From: Candidatus Binatia bacterium
GTDB taxonomy: Bacteria; Desulfobacterota; Binatia; UBA12015
Assembly: GCA_036563615.1 (NCBI GenBank)
Contig: DATCMB010000018.1
Coordinates: forward strand, 186,001-250,000
Length of the DNA stretch: 64,000 nt
Reading direction: 5' to 3'
How positions within the stretch are numbered: position 1 is the first letter of the stretch; each line of letters opens with the position of its first letter. Shown here piece by piece: positions 42,745 through 51,807 of the stretch. The notes under the pieces were generated by a model. It saw only the letters and a program-made list of their open reading frames with translations, was not told the origin of the DNA and did not search any database. The position numbers and the translations under genes are program-made.

Positions 42745-44124
42745 GTGGGGAAGGGGTGCTCGCGCTCGCCTGCTGAGGTCCGCGCCCGCGGTGCGACGGA
42801 CCGCCGGACGCTCCGCGACGTGGCGAGGCTCTGCGGCGTCGTCGCGCTCGTCGGCGCGCTGGCCGCGTGCGCCACGCGTCCGACGCCGCAGCTCACGACC
42901 GAGCAATTCGATCGGCTGCAGAAGCAGATCGCGGCCGCCGACCCCGCGCAGGCCGCACCCGCACCGTCGCCGACGCCGGCGTCGGGCGGCAGCAGCGCCG
43001 GCGCCGCGACCGAAACCGCGCGGCCGCCGCGCACCGACGCGCAGCGCCGCGCGCGCGCCGCCGCCGCGCTCGCGCCGAACGTGACGATCGTCGACCTCGA
43101 GGCGGTCGGCGACGGCACGCGCTGGGTCGTCGCGCTCGTCCGGACCGCGTCGGCGGGGGGCGCGGTGCCGCGGCTCGTGCTGATCGACGTGTCGCGCGAG
43201 AAGGGCATGCTGATCGGCGATCACGGCTTCGACGTCGAGCTCGAGCATGCCGGCATGCCGGCGCCGACCGGAATCGGTCGCGCCTTCTCCCTCGACGCGC
43301 GAGGTGGCGACCCGGTCGTGCTCGCCGAGCTGCGGACCGGTGAGGGCGACGGCACGACGCTCGGGCTCTGCGGCTGGGCGCTCGCGCCGCGTCTGGAGTT
43401 CGTGTGCGCGCCGCGGGTCGGCCCGGGCTCGCGCTGGGAGACGCATGCCGGCGCGCTCGTCGAGAGCTGGACGGTCGACTCGCTCGGCGCGCGCGTCGGC
43501 GGCGAGAGCGGCGCGACCAGCGGACGCGTGCTCGTCTACGCCGACGGTCGCTGGCACGAGGTCGACCACTTCCGCTGCCTCGGCAAGCCGCTTCCTGCGG
43601 CGTTCACCGAGGCAGGCGAGCAGGGTCTCGCGACCTGGCAGCGCGAGACCGTGCGACGCTTGACGCTGGCGGCGAAGCGCGCGAGCGACGCGCTCGACAC
43701 CGACGTCGCGATCAGCCGCCTGCGCGACGCGCTGCAGGTCGACGGCTGCGCGCCGGACGTGTGGCGCATCCTCGGTCGCCTCGAGTTCCAGGCCGGGCGA
43801 CCGACGGCCGCCGCGACGCTCGCGGTCGCCGCGGCGCTGGCGCCGCGTGACGACGCCGTCGTGCTCGAGCTCGCCGACGCACTCGCCGTCCTCGACGTCG
43901 CACGTCCCGAGCAGCGGGACGCCTGGCACACCGCGGTCGCCGTGCTCGGCGAGCGGTCGACGACGCGAGCGCTGGTCCAGGGACCGGGCGGCAAGAGCCC
44001 GCGCGCGCTCGCGCTCGCGCTGTACCGAGCGTTCCTCGAGCGCACCTCGCCCGCCGACGAGCGGCTGCGTCCGCGTCGGCAGCGCGTCGAGCGCAAGATC
44101 GAGGAGCTCGAGGCGCGTCGCTAG
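42745..44124 (+). CDS. Lipoprotein with TPR-like C-terminal region, unknown function
   Basis: A frame of up to 459 residues. A signal sequence with lipobox ends in GVVALVGALAAC. GTG 42745 leaves a 42-residue leader, whereas GTG 42820 gives a compact 17-residue lipoprotein signal (MARLCGVVALVGALAAC) and may be the true start. After a Pro/Ala/Ser linker, residues about 110-300 form a beta-rich domain (VTIVDLEAVGDGTRWVVALV). Residues 310-459 are helical repeats (AISRLRDALQVDGCAPDVWR, ILGRLEFQAGRPTAAATLAV) resembling TPRs. It is probably an outer-membrane-anchored scaffold; no specific family recognised. Confidence 0.75.
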   Translation: MGKGCSRSPAEVRARGATDRRTLRDVARLCGVVALVGALAACATRPTPQLTTEQFDRLQKQIAAADPAQAAPAPSPTPASGGSSAGAATETARPPRTDAQRRARAAAALAPNVTIVDLEAVGDGTRWVVALVRTASAGGAVPRLVLIDVSREKGMLIGDHGFDVELEHAGMPAPTGIGRAFSLDARGGDPVVLAELRTGEGDGTTLGLCGWALAPRLEFVCAPRVGPGSRWETHAGALVESWTVDSLGARVGGESGATSGRVLVYADGRWHEVDHFRCLGKPLPAAFTEAGEQGLATWQRETVRRLTLAAKRASDALDTDVAISRLRDALQVDGCAPDVWRILGRLEFQAGRPTAAATLAVAAALAPRDDAVVLELADALAVLDVARPEQRDAWHTAVAVLGERSTTRALVQGPGGKSPRALALALYRAFLERTSPADERLRPRRQRVERKIEELEARR

Positions 44125-44138
44125 CTCGGCGCTCCTTC

Positions 44139-44154
44139 GCGAGAAGGTTCTCGC
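44139..44154. terminator. Bidirectional terminator hairpin between convergent genes
   Basis: GCGAGA (44139-44144), loop AGGT, TCTCGC (44149-44154) form a perfect hairpin in the 40-base gap between the converging lipoprotein and acyltransferase-like genes. It could serve both strands. Confidence 0.5.
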
Positions 44155-44164
44155 TGGAGATGCG

Positions 44165-45694
44165 TCAGCGCGTGGCGCGTGCGTGCGTCGGCGCCACGTC
44201 GGCCGCGGCCGCGAGCGTCGCGTAGGCGTCGTGCAGCGCGCGCACGACCTTGGTCGGCGCCGGCGCGCGCGACGGATCGAGCGTGATGCCGATGGTCAGC
44301 TCGTGCTCGTCGTGCTCGAGCGAGGTCAGCGCGAGCCCGATCTGCCAGGGCAGCGCGGCGAGCGGCACGAGCGTCGCCACGCGCCGGTTGCCGAGGACGA
44401 ACAGCGACTGCGGTGCGCGCTCGCTCGCGACCACGACGTTCGCCGCCTGGAACGCGAGCAAGCCGAGCGCGGACTGCAGCGGCTCGGGCAGGCGCTGCGC
44501 GATCGCGGCCATGCGGGCGAGCCCGGTGCCGCGCGCAGCGGACAGGGGATCGCGCGCGCTCGCGTGCACCGACGCGAAGCGCTCGGCGGGCGCGAGCTCG
44601 CCGACCGGCAGCGCGACCAGCATCGGGCCTGGACGGTCGGCGCGCGCGTCGTCGGCGTCAGGGGCGGAGGCTCCGGCGCGCGCGTCGTTCGCGTCGGAGG
44701 CGGAGCTTGCGCCGCGTGCGTCCGCCGCGTTCGAGGAGGCGCTCGTGTCGCCGCCGCGCGGCTCGGGACGGAACGCGAGCAGCGAGAGATCCATCGTCGG
44801 CCGACCGCACGCGCGCAGCAGACGCCCGAGCGCGTCCGCGACGACGGTGAGCCACGCGTCTTGCCACGTGCCGCCGAAGCGCCGTGCGATCGCGTGCAGG
44901 CCGTCGAGCGGCAGCGACAGCCAGCACACCGCGCGCTGGTTGCCGAGCGTGCCGTTCCACGGCGTCTCCGGCGCCGGCGACGACACCAGCGTGCCCGCCG
45001 ACTCCAGCATGCGACCGACCTCGCGCGTCCGCGCCAGCGCGGCGCCCGGGCGCATCAGGTTGCGCACCTCGCTCGCGAGCGCGCGCGAGCCCTCCGCGCC
45101 GCGCAGGGCGAGCAGGGCGGCGAGGCGCAGCACGGCCGGCAGGACGCCGCCGCGCGACGCTTCGTCCTCCTCGGCGTCCTGGTCGTCGCCGGCTTGCGGC
45201 GCAGCGCTCTTGCTCGCGGTCTCGGCGCCGTCCCCGAGCAGCAGCTCGACCAAGGCTGCAGCGCCACGCGTGCTCAGCGCAGGGTGCGCCTTCACCAGCA
45301 GCGCGACACCGAGCCCGTCGCCGTCGGTGAGGACGTCCACCTCCCAGGGCGGACGGTCGAAGCGCAGCGGGCGCTCCCAGAGCGTGCCTGCGGTGCGTGC
45401 CACCGCGTGCTCGTCCGCGGGCGCGTCGAGCGCGACCGCGTGCACGTGCCGGCTCGCGCGGAACGCGTCGTCGCGCGTCCAGCCGAGGACCTCGCTCGCG
45501 AGCGGCAGACGCGGCGGTCGCAGCGTGAGCTCGCGACGCGCGCGCGCCGCGGCGTCGACGGCGTGCAGCACGTCGTCGTACGACACCGGCTCGTCGAGCC
45601 ACACGAGCGCGCCGTTGTGCAGCAGAGAGCGCTCGTCCGCGGCGGCGTACGAGGTCGCGTGCCGCGCGTCGGTCGAGGACGAAGGCGCGCTCAA
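44165..45694 (-). CDS. Degenerate wax ester synthase/DGAT-like protein
   Basis: A 509-residue protein resembling WS/DGAT acyltransferases. RPLRFDRPPWEVDVLTDGDG and GVALLVKAHPALSTRG match the region before and around the catalytic motif. The C-terminal part (NVVVASERAPQSLFVLGNRR, TSLEHDEHELTIGITLD) matches the WES C-terminal domain. However, the HHxxxDG motif is replaced by AHPALSTRG: the second His and the Asp-Gly are gone. It is therefore probably not an active acyltransferase of the usual mechanism. The start is TTG 45694, overlapping the arsC stop as TTGA; no other start fits. A 25-residue Asp/Ala/Ser insertion sits mid-protein. Confidence 0.72.
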   Translation of the reverse strand: MSAPSSSTDARHATSYAAADERSLLHNGALVWLDEPVSYDDVLHAVDAAARARRELTLRPPRLPLASEVLGWTRDDAFRASRHVHAVALDAPADEHAVARTAGTLWERPLRFDRPPWEVDVLTDGDGLGVALLVKAHPALSTRGAAALVELLLGDGAETASKSAAPQAGDDQDAEEDEASRGGVLPAVLRLAALLALRGAEGSRALASEVRNLMRPGAALARTREVGRMLESAGTLVSSPAPETPWNGTLGNQRAVCWLSLPLDGLHAIARRFGGTWQDAWLTVVADALGRLLRACGRPTMDLSLLAFRPEPRGGDTSASSNAADARGASSASDANDARAGASAPDADDARADRPGPMLVALPVGELAPAERFASVHASARDPLSAARGTGLARMAAIAQRLPEPLQSALGLLAFQAANVVVASERAPQSLFVLGNRRVATLVPLAALPWQIGLALTSLEHDEHELTIGITLDPSRAPAPTKVVRALHDAYATLAAAADVAPTHARATR

Positions 45695-46044
45695 TCGAGC
45701 AGCTCGAGCACGCGCTCGGAGGGCCGCGCGATCACCGCGCGACCGTCGCGCACCACGACCGGCCGCTCCATGAGCTCGGGGTGCTTCAGCAGGATGTCGA
45801 CCACCTGCTCGCGCGTCACGTAGTCCGCCGCGTTCAGCCCGAGCTCCTTGAAGCGCTTGTCCTTGCGCACCAGCTCCGCGGGCTCGCCCGGAAGCATGTC
45901 CAGGAAGCGCTCGAGCGTCGCGCGGTCGGGCGGTGTCTTCAGGTACTCGATCACCTCGTGCTCGACGCCGCGCTCCTTCAGGATCTCGAGGGCGCCGCGC
46001 GACTTCCCACACACGGGGTTGTGGTAGATCGTGACCTTTTGCAT
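45691..46044 (-). CDS. arsC: ArsC-family arsenate reductase (glutaredoxin-type)
   Basis: A 117-residue thioredoxin-fold protein with the signature HNPVCGKSRGALEIL (catalytic Cys12) and downstream RKDKRFKELGL and ERPVVVRDGRAVIARP. These match glutaredoxin-dependent arsenate reductases, which reduce arsenate to arsenite. No ars efflux gene or ArsR adjoins, so it could be a YffB/Spx-like relative; the HNPxCxxSR form favours ArsC. It sits 20 bases after the GT39 gene and is coupled to the acyltransferase-like gene by TTGA. Confidence 0.87.
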   Translation of the reverse strand: MQKVTIYHNPVCGKSRGALEILKERGVEHEVIEYLKTPPDRATLERFLDMLPGEPAELVRKDKRFKELGLNAADYVTREQVVDILLKHPELMERPVVVRDGRAVIARPSERVLELLD

Positions 46045-46064
46045 GACTGGCTGCTACCGCAGGA

Positions 46065-47636
46065 TCAGTCGATCTGCCAGATGCGGATCCGCGGTCCTGG
46101 GCGCTTCATGCTCGAGGCGTGCTGCAGCGGCGCGTAGAACGCGTCGGCCATGTCGAATACCGGCTGCGGCGCGTCGCCGCCGTCGTGCGGATCGACGTCG
46201 AGCACGAGTCGTGCGTTGCGCTCGAGGTCGCGCAGCTGCGCGGGCGTCGGACCGCGCGAGTAGAAGCGCAGCGGCGACTCGTCGGAGATGACGAACCGCA
46301 CGCCGTTGGCGCGCAGCGACGCGACGTCGTCCATCTCGACCAGCGTGTAGCCGGGCGGCAGCTGCGGCTTGCCGTACGGCGTGAGGTGGTCGGTGGCGGC
46401 GATCTTCGCCGGGCGCAGCACGTTCTGCTCGATCCACTCGCGTGCGATCGTGCGCGTGTCGCGCCGCGCGAGCAGGCGGTTCAGCTTCCAGTCGCGGATC
46501 GCGGACGGCGTCAAGCATAGCGCGAGCAGCGCGGCGGTGACGACGCCGGCGCGCACCGGGCGCACGACCGTCGAGAGCCAGGCGTACGCGTCGCCGACGA
46601 GACGTCCCGCGAGCAGCACGAGCGCGGGCAGCGGCACGAGGACGTAGCGGTAGAAGGTGTAGCGGCTGCTCGTCATGCCGACGAAGGCGACCAGGATGAA
46701 GGCGAAGAGCGACAGCGTGCCGAGCCGCGGTCGCACCACCGCCCACACGAGCCCGGCGAGCAGGAGCGCCATCAGCAAGAGGCCGAAGCTGTCCGGCATC
46801 ACCTTGAGGAACAGCCACGGCCAGCCCCAGCCCGCGAGCTCGTTGCCGACGCCGCGCTCGATGAAGCCGCGCTGGTACTCGAAGTCCTTGACGGTCTGCT
46901 GCCAGTCGAGGACGAAGTACGGCGTCCCGCACAGGAAGGCGACGATCGCGGCGTACGCGGCGACCCACGGGCGGATGTCGCGGAAGACGCGCCACAGCGA
47001 GCGTCCCTCGCGCCAGCGCGCTTCGAGGTGCGCCACCGCGACGCCGATCATCAAGGCGCCCGCCGGATACTTGTTGGCGATGGCGTAGCCGGTGGCGAGG
47101 CCCGCGAGCAACGAGTCGCTCACGCGCCCGCGATGGATCATCCGCATCGTCAGCCAGATCGCGACGGTCAGCCAGAACGCGGTCGGCGCGTCGGTCGTCG
47201 CGTACTTCGAATCGCGGACGTGGATGGGCGAGAAGGTCAGGATCGCGGCTGCGGCGAGCCCGCTCGGCGGTCCGAACGCGCGTGCGCCGGCGAGGTAGAT
47301 CATCGGGATCGTCGCCGTGCCGAACGCCGCCGAGGTGCGGCGCGCGATCAGGTAGGCGAGCGCTTGACGGTCCGACGCGTAGACCTCGCGGAAGTTCCGC
47401 CGATACCCGACGGCGAGCGCGTAGCCGCGCAGCACGGCGTGCTGCACGTACAGGTACGCGGCCGGATAGACGGCGAAGTGCGGATTCCAGTCGCCCTCGA
47501 AGCCGAGCGCACGCGACAAAAGGTACTCCTCGTCCGGTCGATACTTGTCGGGCAGGCCGAAGCTGGTCGACGAGAAGCGAAGCCAGCCGCCGACCAGCGT
47601 GAGCAGCACGAGGACGACGAGGTGGACGCGCCTCAC
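46065..47636 (-). CDS. GT-C family glycosyltransferase (GT39/ArnT-like)
   Basis: A 523-residue polytopic membrane protein. VRRVHLVVLVLLTLVGGWL is the first TM helix, followed by the periplasmic-loop acidic motif YRPDEEYLLSRAL typical of dolichyl/undecaprenyl-phosphate-mannose or -aminoarabinose transferases. About ten further TM helices run to residue 420, and a soluble C-terminal domain follows. It uses a lipid-phosphate sugar as donor on the periplasmic face. The GTG at 47636 overlaps the stop of the upstream beta-domain gene (GTGA), so it is translated as part of the glycosylation operon with the double GT-C protein. Confidence 0.85.
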   Translation of the reverse strand: MRRVHLVVLVLLTLVGGWLRFSSTSFGLPDKYRPDEEYLLSRALGFEGDWNPHFAVYPAAYLYVQHAVLRGYALAVGYRRNFREVYASDRQALAYLIARRTSAAFGTATIPMIYLAGARAFGPPSGLAAAAILTFSPIHVRDSKYATTDAPTAFWLTVAIWLTMRMIHRGRVSDSLLAGLATGYAIANKYPAGALMIGVAVAHLEARWREGRSLWRVFRDIRPWVAAYAAIVAFLCGTPYFVLDWQQTVKDFEYQRGFIERGVGNELAGWGWPWLFLKVMPDSFGLLLMALLLAGLVWAVVRPRLGTLSLFAFILVAFVGMTSSRYTFYRYVLVPLPALVLLAGRLVGDAYAWLSTVVRPVRAGVVTAALLALCLTPSAIRDWKLNRLLARRDTRTIAREWIEQNVLRPAKIAATDHLTPYGKPQLPPGYTLVEMDDVASLRANGVRFVISDESPLRFYSRGPTPAQLRDLERNARLVLDVDPHDGGDAPQPVFDMADAFYAPLQHASSMKRPGPRIRIWQID

Positions 47637-48340
47637 GGTGGGATGCGCCACGTCGGCGGCGCGAGGTAGCGCCACAGCACGAGGAGGATGCCGATCGCGA
47701 CCAGCACGGCTACGCCCTGCGCGAGCGGCAGGCTCGCTCCCGTGCTCTCCTTGCCCGGCGTGCCGCCGTAGACGAACGGCGCGCCCTCGCGCGGCGTGCC
47801 CGCGGCGACGACCGAGATGCCGGTGCACTCCGCGGTTCCGGTGTTGAGCGAGCTGTAGCCGCCGAGCCGGCAGGCGAGCGGCAGCGACGTCTCGAGGCTG
47901 CCGGTCTTCACCCAGAGCTCGACCATCTGCCAGCCCGTCGTGCCGCGCAGGTCGCGCGAGTTGTGGAACGTGTCCATGATGGACAGGTAGGCGCCCATCG
48001 TCTGCGTGCCGACGTTCTCCGCCCGGATCCAGCCGGTCACGTGGTACCAGGTCAAGGGCGACACCGGGACGTTCTGCACCCAGCGCGCGTCGTTCGGGTG
48101 CTCGCTGTCGATGCGCAGCGTGCCGACGCCGGTCTCGTCGACCGTCCAGGAGAACTTGCTCGCGGTCGGCGCGTAGCTCTCGTTGCGCCAGTGGTCGGGC
48201 TTGCCGTCGCGGCCCTGCGAGAGAAGTCCGTTCTTGACGAGCTCGGTCGACGCCTCGGCGACGCCGACGAGCGCGAGCGCAAGGAGGGCTCCGAGCAGCC
48301 TCGGCACGATCACGATCCGGCGGGAACGAAGTCGCGTCAT
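47633..48340 (-). CDS. Exported single-TM beta-domain (CBM-like) protein
   Basis: A 235-residue exported protein. The signal peptide is RLLGALLALALVGVAEAS; then comes a galactose-binding-like beta domain (ELVKNGLLSQGRDGKPDHW, PNDARWVQNVPVSP, TWYHVTGWIRAENVG, ACRLGGYSS). One C-terminal TM helix follows (LAQGVAVLVAIGILLVLWRYL). The domain is a clear paralogue of residues 40-200 of the neighbouring double glycosyltransferase: both share PNDARWxQxVxVxPxTWY, ACRLGxY and CTG. The ATG overlaps the upstream stop (ATGA) and its own stop overlaps the GT39 start (GTGA). It may present an acceptor or bind glycan. Confidence 0.83.
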   Translation of the reverse strand: MTRLRSRRIVIVPRLLGALLALALVGVAEASTELVKNGLLSQGRDGKPDHWRNESYAPTASKFSWTVDETGVGTLRIDSEHPNDARWVQNVPVSPLTWYHVTGWIRAENVGTQTMGAYLSIMDTFHNSRDLRGTTGWQMVELWVKTGSLETSLPLACRLGGYSSLNTGTAECTGISVVAAGTPREGAPFVYGGTPGKESTGASLPLAQGVAVLVAIGILLVLWRYLAPPTWRIPP

Positions 48341-51300
48341 ATCCAGTTCCCGAGCTTTGAGCCGGAGATCCACATGCGGGCTTCCCACGCGCGCTTGCTG
48401 AGCGGCGTGCCGAGCCAGATCGGCAGGAAGTAGATCGCCACCGCGACGATCGCGACGCAGTACAGAACGACCGCGAGGCGCCCGATGCGGGTCTGGTCGC
48501 GCTTGGACGAGAACAGCATGCCCTCGTAGCCGAGCAGCAGCGCGACGAACAGCACCGGACCCCAGCCACCGGTCGTCGCCATCGCGACCGGCAAGATGCT
48601 GCCGAGCAGCGCCGCGCCGACGATGCCGCGCTCGACCGCGCTGCCTTCGCCGTGCCACAGGCGGTCGAGCATCCAGGCGAGCGCGAGGAATGCGAACAGC
48701 AGCGACGCCATGTAGTGGTAGAGGAACAGCGTGCGTCCGATGCCGACCCACGGCGCGAGGTGGATCACCCAGCCCGCGACGACGAAGACCAGCGCGAGCC
48801 GTCGCTCGCGGATCGCGTAGTACGCGGCGAGGATCAGCGCCGGCAGCGCCGCCCACCACACCGGCGGATTGCCCGAGCCCCAGATGCCGACGACGGTCCC
48901 GGGCTCCGGCGCCGGGTCCTTCCAGTAGTACCAGACGGGACGCAGCAGCAGCGGCCACGTCCACCACTTCGAGCTGTACGGGTGCGTCGCGTCGTACACC
49001 GCCGCCTGGTACTCGGGGACCTTGATCACGATGTACTTGACGAGGTCGAGCGGCGAGTGCCACCAGCCCCAGAGGAAGTGCGGGGCGTAGGACGCGACGT
49101 AGACGACGCTCGCCGTCGCCCCGACGACGAACACCGGCCACAGCGCGTAGCGGAACGGAGCGACGCCGCGCTCACGCGCGAAGTTGCGCGCGGTGACGAA
49201 CAGCGTCCCGAGGATCAGCAGGAAGCTGAAGAACGGGATGTAGAGCTTCGCTGCCACCGACAGCCCGATCAGCGTCCCCGTCAAGAGCAGCCACCACGCG
49301 TTGTGGAACTGCCGACGACGCACGAGCCACACCGTCGCCACGTACGCGGCGACACCCCACGTGATGTAGTGGATGTCGATCACCGCGATGCGTGAGTCGA
49401 CGAGACACAAGCCGTCGGTCGCGACGAAGAACGCGGCGAAGCCGGCCGCGACGCGGCGCCGGAAGAGCAGGCGCGCGAGCAGGTACATCAGCGGCACCAG
49501 CGCCGTGCCGACGAAGGCGTTCATGAGCCGCCAGCCGGTCGGTGTGTCGCCGAAGGTGAGGATCCCGAGGCCGATCGTGAGCTTCGCGAGCGGCGGGTGC
49601 GGATCCATGAAGTCCTTGCCCTGCAGGTAGTTCCGCCCCTGCTCGACGAAGTAGATCTCGTCGAAGACGAGCTCCGTCGGCTTGTCGATCTCCCAGACGC
49701 GCAGGCCGAGCGAGATCGCGGTCAGCACGACGAGGAAGCCGATCTCGCGCCAGGTCCACGCGGGCATCGGGGCGTCGTCGGCGGTCGCGGCTGTAGCCGG
49801 CGCTGACGCGGCAGGGCGCGGCGCCGTCGCCGCCGCACGCGACGCCTCGACCGCCTCGCGCCAGCGATCGTCGTCCTCGTCGAGCACGCTCGCGCCGGGC
49901 GGCTCGTCGCCGAGCCGGGTGATGCGACGATACGTCGCGTACCAGCCGACGGTCGCGAGCACGCCGAGCACGGCGATCGTCCGCCAGAGCCACACCGGTC
50001 CGGCGCTCGCGTCCTGCTGGTAGAGGTAGACGAGCAGCTGGTTCGCGAAGAACAGCGCCGAGAGCACCCAGTAGATCACCCCGACGCGTCCGGTCACGCC
50101 GAGCAGACCCGCGAACACGAAGAACGGGTAGAGGTAGCGCTCGTGCATGCGCGTCAAGCACATGAACGCGACCAGCGTCGCGGAAGCGATCAGCGCCGCG
50201 TGCAGCGAGCGGCTGCGCCGCTTGAGGTAGGGAATCAGGAACGCGAGGCCGACGGCGAAGCCGATCAGGAAGCCCCAGGTCTGCGCGGTGAGGCCGAGCG
50301 TGACCTCTGCGTCGTTGTGGCGCATGCCGAAGAGCAGCGCCGCGAGGTTCATCGCGTTGACCGAGGTCTCCGCGTAGTAGCCGGTCGTGCCGGTGTAGAG
50401 CTCGACGAGCCAGCTCCACGGTCGCTCGCCGCGGAACGGGTCGGCGACGACGTAGACCGTCGCGACGATGCACAGCAGCGCCGACAGCGGACGACCGCTC
50501 TTCCACCAGCCCCACGGCCAGAGCACGAGCAGCGGCACGATGAGCAACGCCTGCGGCTTGGTCAGCACCGCGAGCGTCGCGAGAATCCACGCGAGCTCGA
50601 AGCGACGGTCGCCGAGCGCGAGGAAGGCGAGCAGCGTCAGCAGCGCGAGGACGGAGTCGGTCTGCCCCCAGATGGTCGAGTTCAGGAGCAGCGCCGGGTT
50701 GAGCGCGAAGCCCAGCGCCGCGACCCAGGCGAGGCGACGTCCGCCGGGACGCAGCCGCGCGAAGAGCAGACGCGCGACCGCGAGGTCGGCGAGCAGCGCG
50801 GGCGCCTTGAGCAGCGCGACGAAGCTCGCCGACTGCCACGACAGGTTCAGCGCGTTGGCGACGAGCCCGATCGCCCAGAGGACGTACATGTAGCCCGGCG
50901 GGTAGTCGGCGAAGTAGCCGGGCGCGTAGAAGCGCGCCGGTCCTTCGGCCGCGAGCTTCATCGCCCACGCCGAGTACGACGAGATGTCGACGCGGTACAT
51001 GAAGTACGGCGCGACGAGCAGCTTGACGACGAGCAGGGCGATCAGCACGCCGTGCAGCGCGAGACGCTCGCCGAGCGTCACCTCGGACGGCAGCTTGCCG
51101 TAGAGCCAGAGCGCGAGCGCGAGCAGCGCGACGATGCCCACCGCAGCGGGGACGCCGACGGGAGTGGTGGCCTCGTCGAGCGGCCCGTAGACGAAGTCCG
51201 CGTTGAGCGGCGGTCGCCCGATCGCGACCAGCTCGAGGCCCGTGCACCACGCCTCGCCCGACGAGATCTGTCCGTAGTTGCCGAGCCGGCAGGCGACCGT

Positions 51301-51807
51301 GACCTGGTTCTGGTCGGGCTTGGTCTTGAACCACATCGACACCGGCTGCCAGCCGCTGTCTGCTCCCTTCACCTCGCGGCTGTGCTCGAAGCCGCCGAGG
51401 ATCGCGAGGCTCGCGCCGAAGCCCCTGCCGGTCACGCCGACGGCGCGCACGTAGCCCGACAGCTGGTACCAGGTGTTGGGGTGCACGCGGACGCTCTGCG
51501 TCCAGCGCGCGTCGTTCGGCGTCGGGTTGCGCACGACGACGACGCCGAACCCGCTCGGCGTCCGCTTCCACTCGAAGGTCGTGCCCGCGGTGGGGCTCCA
51601 CTGCTCGGTCTGCCAGCCGGCCGGCTTGTCGCCCTCACCGTCGGTGAACGCGCCGTTGCGCAGCAAGCTCTGCGCGTGCGCCGGCGACGGGAGCAGGAAC
51701 CCGAGGAACGCGAGCAGCACGAGCAGCACGCCGAGCGCGCGACGCAGCGACGCGAAAGCAGCGCGTTGAATTGCAGGGGGGGCGTGGCTAGGATCGTCGT
51801 TCGACAT
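48337..51807 (-). CDS. Double GT-C glycosyltransferase: secreted beta domain + Gpi18-like half + PMT half
   Basis: A 1156-residue membrane protein with three parts. Residues 15-45 are a signal/TM helix and 46-205 a CBM-like beta domain. Residues about 220-640 are a polytopic mannosyltransferase-like region with DISSYSAWAMKLAAEGPARF, FADYPPGYMYVLWAIG and LLNSTIWGQTDSVLALL, as in Gpi18/DUF2029-type enzymes. After a charged linker, residues about 700-1156 are a PMT (protein O-mannosyltransferase) domain with FDEIYFVEQGRNYLQGK and MDPHPPLAKLTIGLGI and the C-terminal four-helix bundle. It probably transfers sugar from a polyprenyl-phosphate donor to exported proteins or glycans. The ATG (51805-51807) overlaps the start of the divergent VKOR-DsbA gene. 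Confidence 0.87.
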   Translation of the reverse strand: MSNDDPSHAPPAIQRAAFASLRRALGVLLVLLAFLGFLLPSPAHAQSLLRNGAFTDGEGDKPAGWQTEQWSPTAGTTFEWKRTPSGFGVVVVRNPTPNDARWTQSVRVHPNTWYQLSGYVRAVGVTGRGFGASLAILGGFEHSREVKGADSGWQPVSMWFKTKPDQNQVTVACRLGNYGQISSGEAWCTGLELVAIGRPPLNADFVYGPLDEATTPVGVPAAVGIVALLALALWLYGKLPSEVTLGERLALHGVLIALLVVKLLVAPYFMYRVDISSYSAWAMKLAAEGPARFYAPGYFADYPPGYMYVLWAIGLVANALNLSWQSASFVALLKAPALLADLAVARLLFARLRPGGRRLAWVAALGFALNPALLLNSTIWGQTDSVLALLTLLAFLALGDRRFELAWILATLAVLTKPQALLIVPLLVLWPWGWWKSGRPLSALLCIVATVYVVADPFRGERPWSWLVELYTGTTGYYAETSVNAMNLAALLFGMRHNDAEVTLGLTAQTWGFLIGFAVGLAFLIPYLKRRSRSLHAALIASATLVAFMCLTRMHERYLYPFFVFAGLLGVTGRVGVIYWVLSALFFANQLLVYLYQQDASAGPVWLWRTIAVLGVLATVGWYATYRRITRLGDEPPGASVLDEDDDRWREAVEASRAAATAPRPAASAPATAATADDAPMPAWTWREIGFLVVLTAISLGLRVWEIDKPTELVFDEIYFVEQGRNYLQGKDFMDPHPPLAKLTIGLGILTFGDTPTGWRLMNAFVGTALVPLMYLLARLLFRRRVAAGFAAFFVATDGLCLVDSRIAVIDIHYITWGVAAYVATVWLVRRRQFHNAWWLLLTGTLIGLSVAAKLYIPFFSFLLILGTLFVTARNFARERGVAPFRYALWPVFVVGATASVVYVASYAPHFLWGWWHSPLDLVKYIVIKVPEYQAAVYDATHPYSSKWWTWPLLLRPVWYYWKDPAPEPGTVVGIWGSGNPPVWWAALPALILAAYYAIRERRLALVFVVAGWVIHLAPWVGIGRTLFLYHYMASLLFAFLALAWMLDRLWHGEGSAVERGIVGAALLGSILPVAMATTGGWGPVLFVALLLGYEGMLFSSKRDQTRIGRLAVVLYCVAIVAVAIYFLPIWLGTPLSKRAWEARMWISGSKLGNWI
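51766..51794 (+). promoter_or_regulatory. Candidate sigma-70-type promoter for the VKOR-DsbA gene
   Basis: TTGAAT (51766-51771) and TAGGAT (51789-51794) are separated by 17 bases, the optimal spacing, and each matches four of six consensus positions. Transcription would begin about five bases before the ATG at 51806, giving a nearly leaderless mRNA. The site lies inside the 5' coding region of the opposite-strand glycosyltransferase. Confidence 0.35.
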
